Under the pieces are notes generated by a model. It made no database searches. It worked only from the letters and a program-made list of their open reading frames with translations, and was not told the DNA's origin. From Sphagnum compactum (taxonomy: Eukaryota > Bryophyta > Sphagnopsida > Sphagnales), in NCBI GenBank assembly GCA_965153455.1, contig OZ234498.1, positions 930,001-994,000 of the forward strand: DNA of 64,000 nucleotides. The letters are read 5' to 3'. Of this stretch, positions 48,640 to 60,119 are shown in pieces (the first letter of the stretch is position 1; each line of letters begins with the position of its first letter). Both the position numbers and the translations under genes were made by a program.

Positions 48640-49050
48640 ACCAGTGTTGGCTGGTTCTTGCCTTTAATGAAGAACCCCAGGTTCCAGTTGTTTAAAAAAA
48701 AATCAGAATGGATTGGGTTCCAGTTCCAAAAAAAATGGAACCCCAAGTCCAATTCTTGAAAAATTCCAGTTCCAGTTTTATTTCTAGAAATCAGACCTTG
48801 TTCCAATTCTGGGTAACCTCATCTGAAACTCATGATTAACTATTGGTTAACCCCCCCATTCCAAACCATTTTTTCCAAAAAAAATTAGTTTTCAAAAATT
48901 CCAGTTCTGGTTCTAGAACTGGGGTCCATGTTTCAGTTCTGGTTCCAAAATCAGATCTGATATTAAACCCAGTTTCAGTTCCAAAAATCAGATTCAGTTG
49001 TTGGTAACTGAAACCAAAATCAAGGGTTTCAACCAGCCAAACTGGAGCAA
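48640..49050. repeat. Low-complexity GGTTCCAGTT region
   Basis: Words such as GGTTCCAGTTCCA, ATTCCAGTTCC and TTTCAGTTCTGGTTCCA recur irregularly for about 400 bases with A-rich interruptions. The region looks like a decayed simple-sequence array without a fixed period. The surrounding 47.9-50.2 kb shows no gene. Confidence 0.6.
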
Positions 49051-50554
49051 TGCAGAAAACACATAAAGAGGATGAGTGATAGTTGGTTCAATTTTTATAA
49101 AAAAAACACAGCTCTAAAACCCTCTCTAGTTCTAGCCCTTTATCTTCCTCATTTTTAGTCTGTTTTGAGTGATTTTAAACCTGATGAGTGCACCAACTAA
49201 GGCTTTACAAAAACTTTTTTGCATTTTAAAAGCAAGATGCAACAATCAAAATTTTTATGCTGAAAATCTTAATCTGTTTTAATTCACCCATCATTGAACA
49301 CTGAACCCCCTCACAACCAACACCCGATATCTTCTTCATAACTTTCACCAATTGAGCAATTTTTGCAGAGTTGGAAGCACTAGGTGGAAGGCTACAAATG
49401 GAAACCCTCTTCAAAAGCAGAGGAACCACTTGTGAGGATTCGATCTCCGTTGACTTCTTAAGTGTTCGCTAACCGGTGTATTTACCCTACATCAGTTTGG
49501 TGGGTTGTAATGCTAGCTTCAAATGTCCATGAATTGTACATTTGATTTTCAAGTGAGATTAAGTTGGTGGCAAGCTCATTCATGAATTCCCACCAATATC
49601 CGGACCAATTCATTTAAACATTGTGTAAGCCTAGTTCCATCCCAATAAAGATTACCATTTCCTCTAGGTGGAATATTGCCTTCCTAAACCATGATGGAAA
49701 AATTGTTACAAAATGTACCTTGACATTTTTTTGTCCCGCATCTAATCGCAGCGTCTCATTTGTTATATTCCCAAATTCCCATCCATTTGAAAGTCCAAGG
49801 CATTCAAGGGTGCCCCACAATTTATTATTATTATTATTATTATTATATTTTTAGAGGCCGCATTTTTGTTGGCCCCTAATCAAAATTTCTGGAACATTGG
49901 GGAGTTCCCAACAATAAAACCACTCCTTTGGTGTCCACTCCCCAAAATAAAAGTGCATTCGTGGTTTCTTTCACCCCTCCTTTTTACAGTTTATGTGTAC
50001 ATGAAAGTTGAACTCTGCCCAAACAATATGGGATAAATTTGAACAGCTATTATTGGGAATGCCTTAGGGAACTCAGAGAACCCTTTGGGAACTTGATGGG
50101 AGGGCCGGTGAGGAGTGCAATTACGAGATTCTACGCATGCATGTTCTATCAAAGCTTGGAATGGCACTACACATTCCGCTGAATAGATTCATACTTTGAG
50201 CCCTAGTCATCCTGTCAAAGCTTGGAATGACACTGGGCATTACGCGCAGTCGGAAAATTACAACTGCGCGGAACCCCTAAACCCCTGAACCCTGCTGCGG
50301 GTGACTGCGGCTTCGCCGATTGTGGAAGAACCGTTTGCGTCGCTGTGTCTCTTGTTGCTTCTCCAGCATCCCTTGTGCAGCGGATTCGGAGAAGGCAAAA
50401 GCGAGTTAGGAGAAGAGAAGAGTTCCGTTTATAACAAGGATGTTGCGTATGAGAAAGGTGGAGCCACTTTTCTCGGTGGTTGGGGAGATTTGGTTTCTGG
50501 AGGGACGTTGAGGCGTCGTGGTTTGCAGGAGTACTCGGCGTGGGGACGGGCACA

Positions 50555-53362
50555 ATGGGGATGGTCGCAAGGGCCATGGTTGCGTCGTCATCGTCTATGA
50601 TCGGATCTCAGGAATTTTCTAGCTGTCAGCAGCAGATGCGTGTGCCGTTTTTGAGCTCTTTGGATGCAGCAGTGCGGCCAGGGCCGATAAGTATCAAATT
50701 CTTGGGCAAGTTGCCAGGGTCGAAGTCTCGGGCAGGGACTGCTGCTGCTCCTGCTGTTTTCTTGCGCGTGAATCGTGTGGCTGCGTTGGCCATGCCCAAA
50801 GAGAAATGGAATCTAAGAGTGAGCTTTCGCAGTCTGTTTTTCCCGACTTGTGAATTGCAGCATTCTGTAGCTTGAGAGTTTGGGTCTTCGAGCCTTGACT
50901 AGGGTTGTGTTACTACGTTTTAGGAAGAAGAAGAAGAAGAAGAAGAAATCTCATCTGCTGACGCCCTCCCGACTGTACCACACTGCAACGACTTCTAACA
51001 TCTGTAATTGGGGCCCCGGTTGTTGGTCAATTCTTTTCCTTAGGGCTCCCTAAACGCTAAACCCTAAACCCTAAACCATGCATTCTGTAACTCAGATCAG
51101 TGAGAGATTGTGCAGGATGAGGCAGAGGAGCGATGGTTGAAAGTGGAGGAGAATCCTTTGGAAGGTGTAACATTCACATCTGAAGACTTTGAGAAGGCAC
51201 TTGCAAAGTATGACTTCAGCTGCGATGTTGGTGATGTGGTATGGCCCCAGAGAGACAGCCCAGTATGCTGCTGTCCAGGTTTAGGGTTTAGGTTTTTAGG
51301 GTTTCTCTCAGTTTTGTAGAATAGTGACAGACATCTCTTGTCCCAGTAGTAGAGATGCTCATCCTTTGTCTCTTTCTTTTGTAATAATTCCTTTGGTGCA
51401 TGCTTGGTAACCAATTGAGACAGGAGTATCATTTGCAATTTCACTTGCATGATCAGCTCTGCAGATATGTTTTTCCAGTGATGGCTGGACATGTCTCACA
51501 CCTTCTAAACTTGTGTCTGATAACAACACTGAGAGAGAGAGCAAGAGAAGTTTGAGGAGCAATGAAAGAGGGTGGGGGAAGGCAACAACATGGCCATTAC
51601 TCCTGTTGTCAAACCACTAGGAAAATGTGAAAGCCTTGACTTATTGTGCATGTATTTAGAAATTGCAAGCAGAGCTGGGGTCTTTGGGGTCTTTGAGAAA
51701 TGATGGACAGAAGGATGATGCATAGGTGTGGGGTGGATGGAAGCACAGGTGAAAGGTGTTGTGATCAAGTCAGATATGAGAGGTGCATTGATAGATATTG
51801 GAGCAAAAGCGCCAGCATACTTGCCATTATATGAGGCATGCATCCACCCACTCAAGAATATTGAAGAAGTGGGGCTGTTTCCAGGTAGCAAGGAGGAGTA
51901 CATGATCTTGAGGGAGGATGATGACAATGGCCGTATGATTGTGAGTTTGAGGGAGCTCCAAAAGGACATTGCATGGGAGCGATGTCGGCAGTTGCAGATG
52001 GACAATGTGACCATTAGGGCAAAGGTAACAAGACCAATGTAGGCTCTAAATGTGTTCATTTTATTGCTATCCTGTCTCTGTAGCATTATTTTCTTGCTGA
52101 AAGTGTGTAAAATCTGGGTGGAAAATTGAGTTTTGTTACAGTTGGGGTTTTGATTGCAGGCACTTACAGTGAACAGAGGTGGAGTAGTTGTGAATGTGGA
52201 AGGACTTCCTGGCTTTATGCCCTTCTCTCAAATGTCCAAAGTAAGAAATCCTCTGTCCCACTTCTTTGTGATGCATGTCTGTCCCTCAGTTCCAACCCTT
52301 GCATCTTGTGCAATTACATAGCACGATGGTTTCATTGGAGTTTCTTGGTTGTAGGTGCTCTACCTTGGTATGCTCATGACAGCAATTTCCCGGAGTATTG
52401 TCAGTGTTCAATTGGAAATGTATCAGAATTTTCATATTCACTTATGGAGATTGTATTGGTAGGGATATGTGGTAGAAGAATTGGTGGACAAGGAGATACC
52501 ATTCAAGATCTTGGAGGCCAATGAAGAGCAGATGCGGCTGATCCTCAGTAACAAGAAGGCTGTTGCTGAAAATCAATCATCATACACTATTGGGTCTGTT
52601 GTGGAGGGTACAGTGCAAAGTGTGAAGCCTTATGGAGCTTTCATTGATATAGGAACTGTTGTTGGGCTCCTTCACATTAGTCAAATAAGCCATGACCGGC
52701 TAACTAGCGTGGAGGCTGTTCTTGCTCCTGGTGATAAACTCAAGGTGATTTTGAAATGCACCTGCAACTGAGCTCAAAAGTTTTTTGTCTTTTTCCTTTT
52801 GCAACTCTTAAACCAAATCCATCAAGATTATGTTTATGATCTTTCAATCTGTGCCATGGACATCAATGACCTTGACTCATGACTGATGGTAGAAAATTTG
52901 GAAGGTTTGAGAAAAATGTTGTGCACTTTGTTGTTGATGGGGATGGTTGAACCATGCAGGTGATGATTCTGAGCCAGGACAAAGAGAAGGGACGCATTAG
53001 CTTCTCCACCAAAAAGCTGGAGCCTACCCCTGGGGACATGTTGCGCAACCCAGCACTTGTATATGCAAAGGTCAGCTCATCCCTCTCTTGTGTGAGTTGT
53101 GCTATCAATTACAATAATGTTCCTTGGAAATTTTGAACTAGCTTTTTCTCTCATTATGCAATGCTATTTGACCACCTTGGGATTGGCAAGAAGTCCTGAG
53201 ATGGGACTTACTAAAGCTGCATTGCAGCAGAGCACTGTCAACCTTAGTATGATGTTTCTTGTCAACAAATGGCAGGCAGAGGAGACGGCTAGGATGTTCA
53301 CACATAGAGTTCCACAATCTGCAGCAGCAATACAACCACAACAATCAATGTTGAATGCAGAG
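50555..53362 (+). CDS. PRPS1: Plastid 30S ribosomal protein S1
   Basis: Seven exons were placed at GT-AG borders, all in phase 0: 50555-50818, 51116-51238, 51749-52024, 52160-52240, 52463-52744, 52960-53070 and 53276-53362, giving 408 residues plus a missing tail (Arabidopsis PRPS1: 416). S1 binds mRNA on the small ribosomal subunit and aids plastid translation initiation. Exon 1 encodes a Ser/Ala-rich transit peptide. Exons 2-6 encode three S1 (OB-fold) repeats, with family blocks VKGVV-x-[55 protein letters not shown] and [16 protein letters not shown]. Exon 7 is the helical [11 protein letters not shown] segment. The final acidic exon was not found; reading through exon 7 adds 13 codons to a stop at 53401. 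The start at 50555 is the first ATG in frame. Confidence 0.94.
50923..51076 (+). promoter_or_regulatory. GAA microsatellite and telobox cluster in PRPS1 intron 1
   Basis: A run of about eight AAG/GAA triplets (about 50923-50946) is followed by CTAAACCCTAAACCCTAAACC at 51054-51074, three plant telomere-type units. More telobox words in the opposite sense (TTTAGGGTTTAGG, TTAGGGTTT) lie in intron 2 at about 51281-51303. Teloboxes are well known in the 5' regions of plant translation-machinery genes, so a regulatory role is plausible. Confidence 0.6.
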
Positions 53363-55014
53363 GTATGTAATGGCCTTTCCTTTGCCCCTGTTGGGCCTTA
53401 AATGAAGTGACAATGCACACTACTCTCCTTTATTCAGGCTACTCAGTGACATTGTTTGGCCTGTGGTGATATACTTTTGACCCTGTCGCTTTGAAGCCAT
53501 GCAAGAAACTGATACTCTGTTTCTTGTTACAACTGAACACAGGATTGGCTCAATTTGAGAACTGAGTTTGCTTCAAGTTCTAACATCCTTGGAAAGGCCA
53601 AATGAGTTGAACCTGGGTAGTTTCCGACCAGTAGAGGAATTTATTGCAACCTGTTTGTGCTTCAGACCTCTGAGATTAACTAGAGAAAAAGGGTTTGTTA
53701 AACAGTTTGTGTGCCATGTGTGTGTGACTCAAGAAAATTAGTTGGTAGAAACCAGGTTCTCTCCATTTAATGTTCAGATACACAGGAAAATGCCATCTGC
53801 TAAATACCATCATTGGAATTATCAGTGTGTTGACCCACAAAGTTACAAAGCAACAGAGGGTTGTAAGTTAAGCAACAACAGGTTATGAGCGGGTTCATCT
53901 TTCAAGGGGTAGTGCAAGTACCTGTGCCAATTTATGGCAGTGGGTGCCCCAAGTTTAGTGCCACAGTGGCTCAATAATAATGTTCCCCGATTTTGAATAG
54001 GTAGGGGTCAAACTTCAGAGGAATGTTTTAGGGACATTTTTGTAACAAGATTGCTCTGCTTTCTAGCCAACCGAAACTGCTTCTAGTATTGGGGTCTTAG
54101 GCTCTGTAATCCAAGCCAATGTTGCCGTGTCTCTGTGTTTTGTCTTCAGTATTGAGATCTATGCATTGAAGATGCCAGGTTGAGGCATAAAAAGTACATG
54201 CAGTATGGTCACAGAAGCACCCCTTATCATGTTTACATGATAATAGGTATTACATGATTATTCATGCGCAATTCTTGGTGGAGAGTTGCAACAGGAAGGC
54301 CGCATGATTTTGGTGTCTTTGATCTGATGTGGGCTGACTAAGCTCATTTTTAGCTTTTGCAATGAGTGAGTTCCCACTGGAGTTATAAAATGTGATTGGG
54401 ATGCAAATTGCGAACCTAAAGAGGATTGATTGTTTGCCATCTGATGGATCAGACTGAAGAAACCTACTTTTTCTCACATTCATTTGTTTCAAACATCATC
54501 ACAAATGGTCTTGTGAATGTTCACCATGAACTTTGCATGTTTTTCATATACATACTTTGCCATTTCTTGATCCAATTCGGAAGTCTAATAATATTAGGGG
54601 TCTTTGGAGGTTGGGGGCCAGGGGGGCAGGGGGGCAGGGGAAGTGAATTTGATAGCAAAGTAAGATCAACTTCCTTTTAAGAATAAATTGCAGTAAAAAT
54701 GGTTTTGACTGGCAGTTGTCAGTCTGGTGGGCAGGGCGAGGTAACCACCATATCGTGGGCAATCACACCAGAATAGTGGGTCAGCAAATGAACTATGTAC
54801 ATGTGAACCCCTGACATTTGAATGGCAATCACTGAAATATTTGGTGGGTGGCCTATCATTGCAATGCAGCTTTAGACTAGATATATTGGTAGTTTCAATC
54901 TCGATAGTAGCTAATGGGAACTGTTACAGTTAGTAAGGCAACTAGTCACAACCTGTTATGAATTTCAAAAGACAACCTTTGCTTCCAAGGAGGGATGTAG
55001 TCCTATGACAGGTC

Positions 55015-55064
55015 CATAATATCAAAGGGATATTCTGGACATAATATCAAAGGGATATTCTGGA
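55015..55064. repeat. Perfect 25-bp tandem doublet
   Basis: CATAATATCAAAGGGATATTC plus TGGA occurs twice head to tail with no mismatch. Confidence 0.95.
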
Positions 55065-55725
55065 ACAAGAAATAGAAGCTGCATCATTTTTGTTGTTGTA
55101 TTCAATCACTTACAATGGCATATAATAAAGTTACAATGATTTTTGCATTGTTCATGTTGAGTCTTGTTACCATATAATGAACTTATGATGCCCATCCTTT
55201 AGTTACATTCCACATCCTGCACTGGGTGTTTATCATTTGGAAATGTTCACGACGTTTGTGTGGTTTGAGAGCACAAAATAAACCCATTGTGCTGGCCATT
55301 GCATTTTGCAAAATGCCCTTGTGCATGGCAGGCCAGTACAGTGGGCCCTCACACTCGTATGGCAGGAAATTACACAAAATGCACTTGCGCGCCTCAGATA
55401 ATATGCTGTGCAATGCCCTGGCAGCAGGGCTTTATCCCATGTGAATCGAAGGTGGAGCATGAGGTCCAGAGTGTATTGCCCTACACTCAACTATGCTCAT
55501 TCCTTGCACACATGGATTGGCTTAGGTACTTGGTTTTTCGGGAAAAAAAATCCCATTCTTTAAAAAACATTTTTTTCATTGTAATTCAAAGCTATATATC
55601 CTGTTGCATCTGCATGGTCCCTGTAGTGGAGTGCCTTGTGGTCATTTCCCATTCATCAAATAAATTAATTCTGCCATGATTTGTTCCTGGCCCTGAAAAA
55701 CTGCCAGACCCCAAATAAAACACTC

Positions 55726-55766
55726 TACACTTCACTGTGTAGGGCTACTTGCTACAGTGAAGTGTA
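55726..55766. repeat. Perfect 13-bp stem with 15-base loop
   Basis: TACACTTCACTGT at 55726-55738 is the exact reverse complement of 55754-55766. A terminator role is not implied in a nuclear plant context. Confidence 0.9.
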
Positions 55767-56222
55767 ATATCACCACTGGTACTAACTACTAACCCATCCA
55801 TCTTAAAGCAATTGTTTTTGGGAGCAATTCACAGTCCCACAAAAATATATACATATGTTCAAGGCCTTTGGGATTTGTGTTTTAGGATGAATATGCTGTA
55901 GTTGTGTCCAGTGGGCAGTGTGCCCATCAAATGAGACAATTCAAAATGAATAATTTAGCTTAGTACAGATTAAGAGGTGCAGAGCCTGTGACAAACTCCT
56001 AAATGCTCTGGACACATACAATTGTATAATGGATACTATATCTTGATGGTGAAAGATAATAGGGCTTTAAGTTACAAAGATTTGAGTAGCTCCGAGCATC
56101 TATCTCCACCCAAGCAAGTAAAATGGACTGTACACTAGATTTTGGATGAAGTATATTATTCAAATACAGTGTTTGTTTTTGTCGAATTTTCGCACTGGGG
56201 CAACATAAAAAATCAAATCACA

Positions 56223-56258
56223 TGTGAATTGTACAAAGTTTCTTTTGTACAATTCACA
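56223..56258. repeat. Perfect 15-bp stem with 6-base loop
   Basis: TGTGAATTGTACAAA at 56223-56237 pairs exactly with TTTGTACAATTCACA at 56244-56258. It lies about 150 bases from copy E of the palindrome-core repeat. Confidence 0.92.
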
Positions 56259-56269
56259 CCTGAGTTTTT

Positions 56270-56450
56270 GAATTTGCTTTTGCAAAAGTTGCCATATTTT
56301 GAGGAAAGACAGTCAGAATTTGCCACATTTAGGCGTTGAGTTCATGGACTTCATCAGAACAAAGTGGGATTCTGAAAAATTCTTTTCTCATGCCTGAGCT
56401 CTAGCCAGATTTGGCTCATTCCTCTTGCGGATGATTGCCAGTCCACCTAC
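56270..56450 (+). repeat. Palindrome-core dispersed repeat, copy E
   Basis: The core AGCCAGATTTGGCT is at 56403-56416, followed by GGATGATTGCCAGT. Upstream there are TTGCCA words and poorly conserved sequence. It has the same orientation as copy F. Confidence 0.6.
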
Positions 56451-56459
56451 TTGACAAAG

Positions 56460-57660
56460 TTGAAAAAAAATAAATCCTGGTCGAATAGTGTGAAACTCAA
56501 TTTGCAGATTAGAACTAATTGTGAAATTGGGCATATTATCTAGATTTGACCAGGATTCAAATCAGAAAATATAATTTCTTTGGAAACATTACAGCGAGAA
56601 CTTAAAGGCTCATTAATTAATTTTCTCCAAAAGAGGACCTCAAACAGTGTGCAACTACCTACTTTCCACATATCGTGGTTATTTTTTTAAAGAAATGAAA
56701 ACAAAATATTACTGGCCACCAAATTCCAAAGTCTCTTAAATTATTGCAAATAATTTAATAGACGTTCAACAATTTCACCTGCACATGCTATATATATATC
56801 TATATATTTCTGAGCTCTTAGAAAGTTGATATATATTAAATAAAACTGGGTTTTTTTTAAATTTTTAAAGCTGACATCATTCAAACTTCAAAGGGAATTT
56901 TCTGTAAACTCAAAAATGTGCAAAACAAGGAGTCAGTTTTATAATTTCCCTCATAATATAGAGAATCCAACATTCTCATTGCCATGCAAGACATTAATTT
57001 AGGCTTGAAGAATTCACTTCACTTAAATCATATAACTCCTTTGCCTTCCAAAACTTGTGACACAGAACTCCAACTCCATTGAAGTCTTCCTTCTGGACCT
57101 TGCTGCTGATCAATAAGAGCATCGGATCCTGTAGTAGTAGATCAAATTATAATTGGAAAAAGAAAACAACGCATGCACTGTGTATAACACTTGCTGGCGG
57201 AGGCGGCGGGAGGGAGGAGAAAGCATGATACACATCCAATTTATCTTGACTGTTTTTTCAAAATATGAATAAAATCTGCCTGCCTCAGCTACTGCGCTTG
57301 ACTTGGGGTGCCGACGGCTTGTCGGTCTGGTCTGCTGTTGTGCTTCAATAATAATAATAATAATTATTATTATGATTACTTGTTTGATTAATATGTGAAG
57401 GGCAGAGTTTTTTCTAAATAAATAAAATAAAATTTCTGAGCTTGCATCAATTGCAAGCATCCCAAGAAGGATTTAGCATTAAATAGTCTCCTGTCCAGAA
57501 AGTGAAACTCCTAAAAAGAATGCACTCGAGTTAAAATATGGTGAAAGTTTATTGAAAATTATTTTTCGAAATTTGGTGATACACTACCCAAAAAACAGGT
57601 AATATGCTCTGTTTTTTTTTTTCACACTTGTGCAAATTTCGCACAAGAGAAAAGGTTGGA
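56460..57660. other. AT-rich spacer
   Basis: I see no gene. It contains an (AAT)n/(ATT)n inverted microsatellite at about 57346-57372 and one isolated minisatellite-like unit (GATCAATAAGAGCATCGGATC) near 57107-57127. Confidence 0.5.
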
Positions 57661-57669
57661 GCCGTGGAT

Positions 57670-58035
57670 TCTGTACATGGATGAACTTGCCGATAACTAA
57701 GTACTGTGGCATCGGATCCTGAAGTAGATGTGCTCATGGATTAATTTGGTGATTGCATATGAGCTTCGGATATATACTGGAGATTAGATCTGTACACATG
57801 GAGTATATCTTGCTGATCAATATGGGCACCGGATCATATTGGAATCTTGGTTACATAGATTAACTTGCTGATCAATACGATCAGTTGCATCGGAGACTGG
57901 AGTAGATCAATATGTTACACATGGAACTTGAACTGATCAGTTAGACCATTAATTCGAAACAGAAGTGGATCATGTACATGGAGCTTAATTAATGCTGATC
58001 AATGCTAACATTCCAGACTAGGAGTGCACGATCTC
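57670..58035. repeat. Degenerate minisatellite, about six 57-66 bp units
   Basis: Units share the order CATGGATTAACTTG, CTGATCAATA, GCATCGGATC-x-TG, GAGTAGATC and TGTACACATGG. Starts fall near 57677, 57735, 57800, 57855, 57920 and 57980. Units are strongly diverged and differ in length. Confidence 0.7.
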
Positions 58036-58198
58036 ACTGGCTACTATTGCATAATCCAACGATCTAGTAGTAGTAATTCATTTTGATAGCTCGCTTCATC
58101 ATCTCTGCATGTGTCCACAATTATAAAATATTGATCTCATCATCACACCCGGGCCACATGATAAGTTCCAATTACTGGCTGCACATCAGTTAGGCCAT

Positions 58199-58556
58199 CT
58201 TTCCATTAGGCCGCTGTGATCACAACATTTCTCCATTATGTTTTTTCAACTAGTTGTGCTCACAGTCATCTCACATCTCACAACTCTACAGGTCAAGCAT
58301 TGACCAATTGAAGGAGCTGTGAGTCAAACTGTGACTCACCCTACAATGACATATGTCCTTTCTTTTACGAGAACATGTGTTCGGAGAGTTTTTAACATGG
58401 ATAATCATATATTATTTTCAATGCACTTGCAGCTCTGCAATTGAAAGCTGTCCCTGCAACAAGAAACAAGGCCCAGTGGCTTTCCATTAGGCTGCTGTGA
58501 TTACTGTGATCACAGTACACTGTTTCTAATTGTGGTCACAGCAGGCTAATGGAAAG
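58199..58556. mobile_element. Foldback / MITE-like element with internal third terminus
   Basis: CTTTCCATTAGGCCGCTGTGA at 58199 and CTTTCCATTAGGCTGCTGTGA at 58480 are direct copies. Both are inverted relative to TCACAGCAGGCTAATGGAAAG ending at 58556. The outer pair defines an element of about 358 bp and the inner pair a 77-bp hairpin. No transposase frame is present. Confidence 0.7.
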
Positions 58557-58559
58557 AGA

Positions 58560-60119
58560 CCCTTAGAGTAGGAACACTGTAAGTGTAAGTGTACCAAGTT
58601 TGTTTAGTTAGTTATATTCTGCTGCAAGTTCATCTCGAGATCTCATCGGTCACACACCGTGCCTTTTGAAGTATCAACTACTGCGCATGATCAGATGCTT
58701 GAGAGATTATAGCCGGTCATAATTAATAACTCGTTCGAACTAGTTAGTTTCAAGCTGTTCATGTGTTGTCACAAGATTTTAGATCGTGGGTGCACTTGTA
58801 TATATCAAGTTCCTGCAACTACTACATATACAAGTTTTGAGGAAGTACAGTACATGATCACAAGTGTTTAGTATTCGGGTTTAATCTTAGAATGCAGCTG
58901 TAAGAAACAACGTCCTGGCAATAGATTTTGGGGGTAGCTTGCAGAGTTAAATTATAATATCAGATTAATCATTCTTTCGATGAAAGAATTATATCAGATT
59001 GCAAGTGAAGGTGATGATCACTGATGAAAAGACAGTACCCAATCGCAGAGTAGAGATGGAAGTTCAGAATATGTAGCATTGCATGCTGTTGGCAACAATA
59101 AAATCAGAGTCTAGAACAAGACTGCAATTTGTCAACATTTAATCATCAAGTGACGAGTCCAAGCAGGATTGAAGAATCTTAATGTCTAGATCATAGGCAC
59201 AAACATTTCTGTGTTTCAGGGACATAACTTCAACTGCAGTAGAGTGAACGACTAATTCAAGAAAATTCTTGTATTGGTGATTTATTGTTCCACTAGTCTG
59301 AAGCGTACAGTCTGTCTGCATGGATCCCTAAGTCTATCTCCATTCAAGGAGCATGTACTAGTGTAACCGCTAGCTGCCAAGTTAGCGATAAAAATGAATT
59401 ACCACTAATAGAAGTCTCTGAAGATTTTGCATGTTCAGGCAGGCAAGCTAGCTTCTCCTAATGCAGCATTCAACCCAACAAAAATACACTAACATCAAGA
59501 CAAATCTTGGGCAAGGATTCAATAGCTTCTAAAGCAGCTGTGTACCCAACTGCACCATGGCCTAGTGTCATTGCCAGCCTTAAACCCCTTCAGATCACAA
59601 CATCAGCTGGCGTTCTTCATCCATAGTTCTTTGACGGTGCAGGCAGGAACCACATGGACTAACAGCTCTCTACTAGTCGAATTACTGATTATGTACTTAT
59701 ATGTTCAAGCACTGCAGATTAAACCTGCAGAAGATTTCCCTACCTCAGAGCGCACGAGCATCAAAGGTCTGACCACAAAACTTCATCATGCTGAGCTGAT
59801 AAACTATATCAATTGTACATGGAAGAGGAAATAGTACCAGACTCACGAGAAGTACTGCAGCGGTCTGCACTGTCAGCTTCAGCTCAATTTGGAGTACTAA
59901 ACTGCATGAGCAATAGCTAGTGAGATTGTCATCATCATCTGTAGTCATCAAGCATGCATGAAGCACCGGCTGATGACTATAAGCCCAGCATCTCTTTGTT
60001 CCAGCAGCTCCTGAAGATCCATTGTTGCTGCCGCATGAATGTCTTACTGCAGCTGGGGACCTGCAGCTACATATGCAGATCAGGCCGGTGATAGAGGTGA
60101 ATTCTATCATGAGATACAT
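58560..60119. other. Spacer and probable 3' untranslated region of the WIP gene
   Basis: No gene is seen. Short frames at 59139-59321 and 59565-59834 lack domains. The part next to 60119 is likely the 3' untranslated region of the minus-strand zinc-finger gene. Confidence 0.5.

Larger units (their letters stand above)
53363..56390. other. Region downstream of PRPS1
   Basis: The last exon and 3' untranslated region of PRPS1 should lie in the first part but could not be placed. The rest contains repeats (25-bp doublet at 55015, hairpins at 55726 and 56223) and a G-quadruplex-like block at 54612. Short frames at 55180-55680 have no domain. Confidence 0.45.

Noticed and set aside
51054-51074. 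Interstitial telomere or chromosome end
   Set aside because: Only three telomere-type units are present, inside an intron of a ribosomal protein gene. A telobox regulatory reading fits better.
55726-55766. Transcription terminator
   Set aside because: A perfect stem-loop is not a terminator signal for plant RNA polymerase II genes. It is kept only as a repeat.
57670-58035. CRISPR-like array
   Set aside because: Units are degenerate throughout, with no conserved repeat plus unique spacer pattern. The window is plant nuclear DNA.
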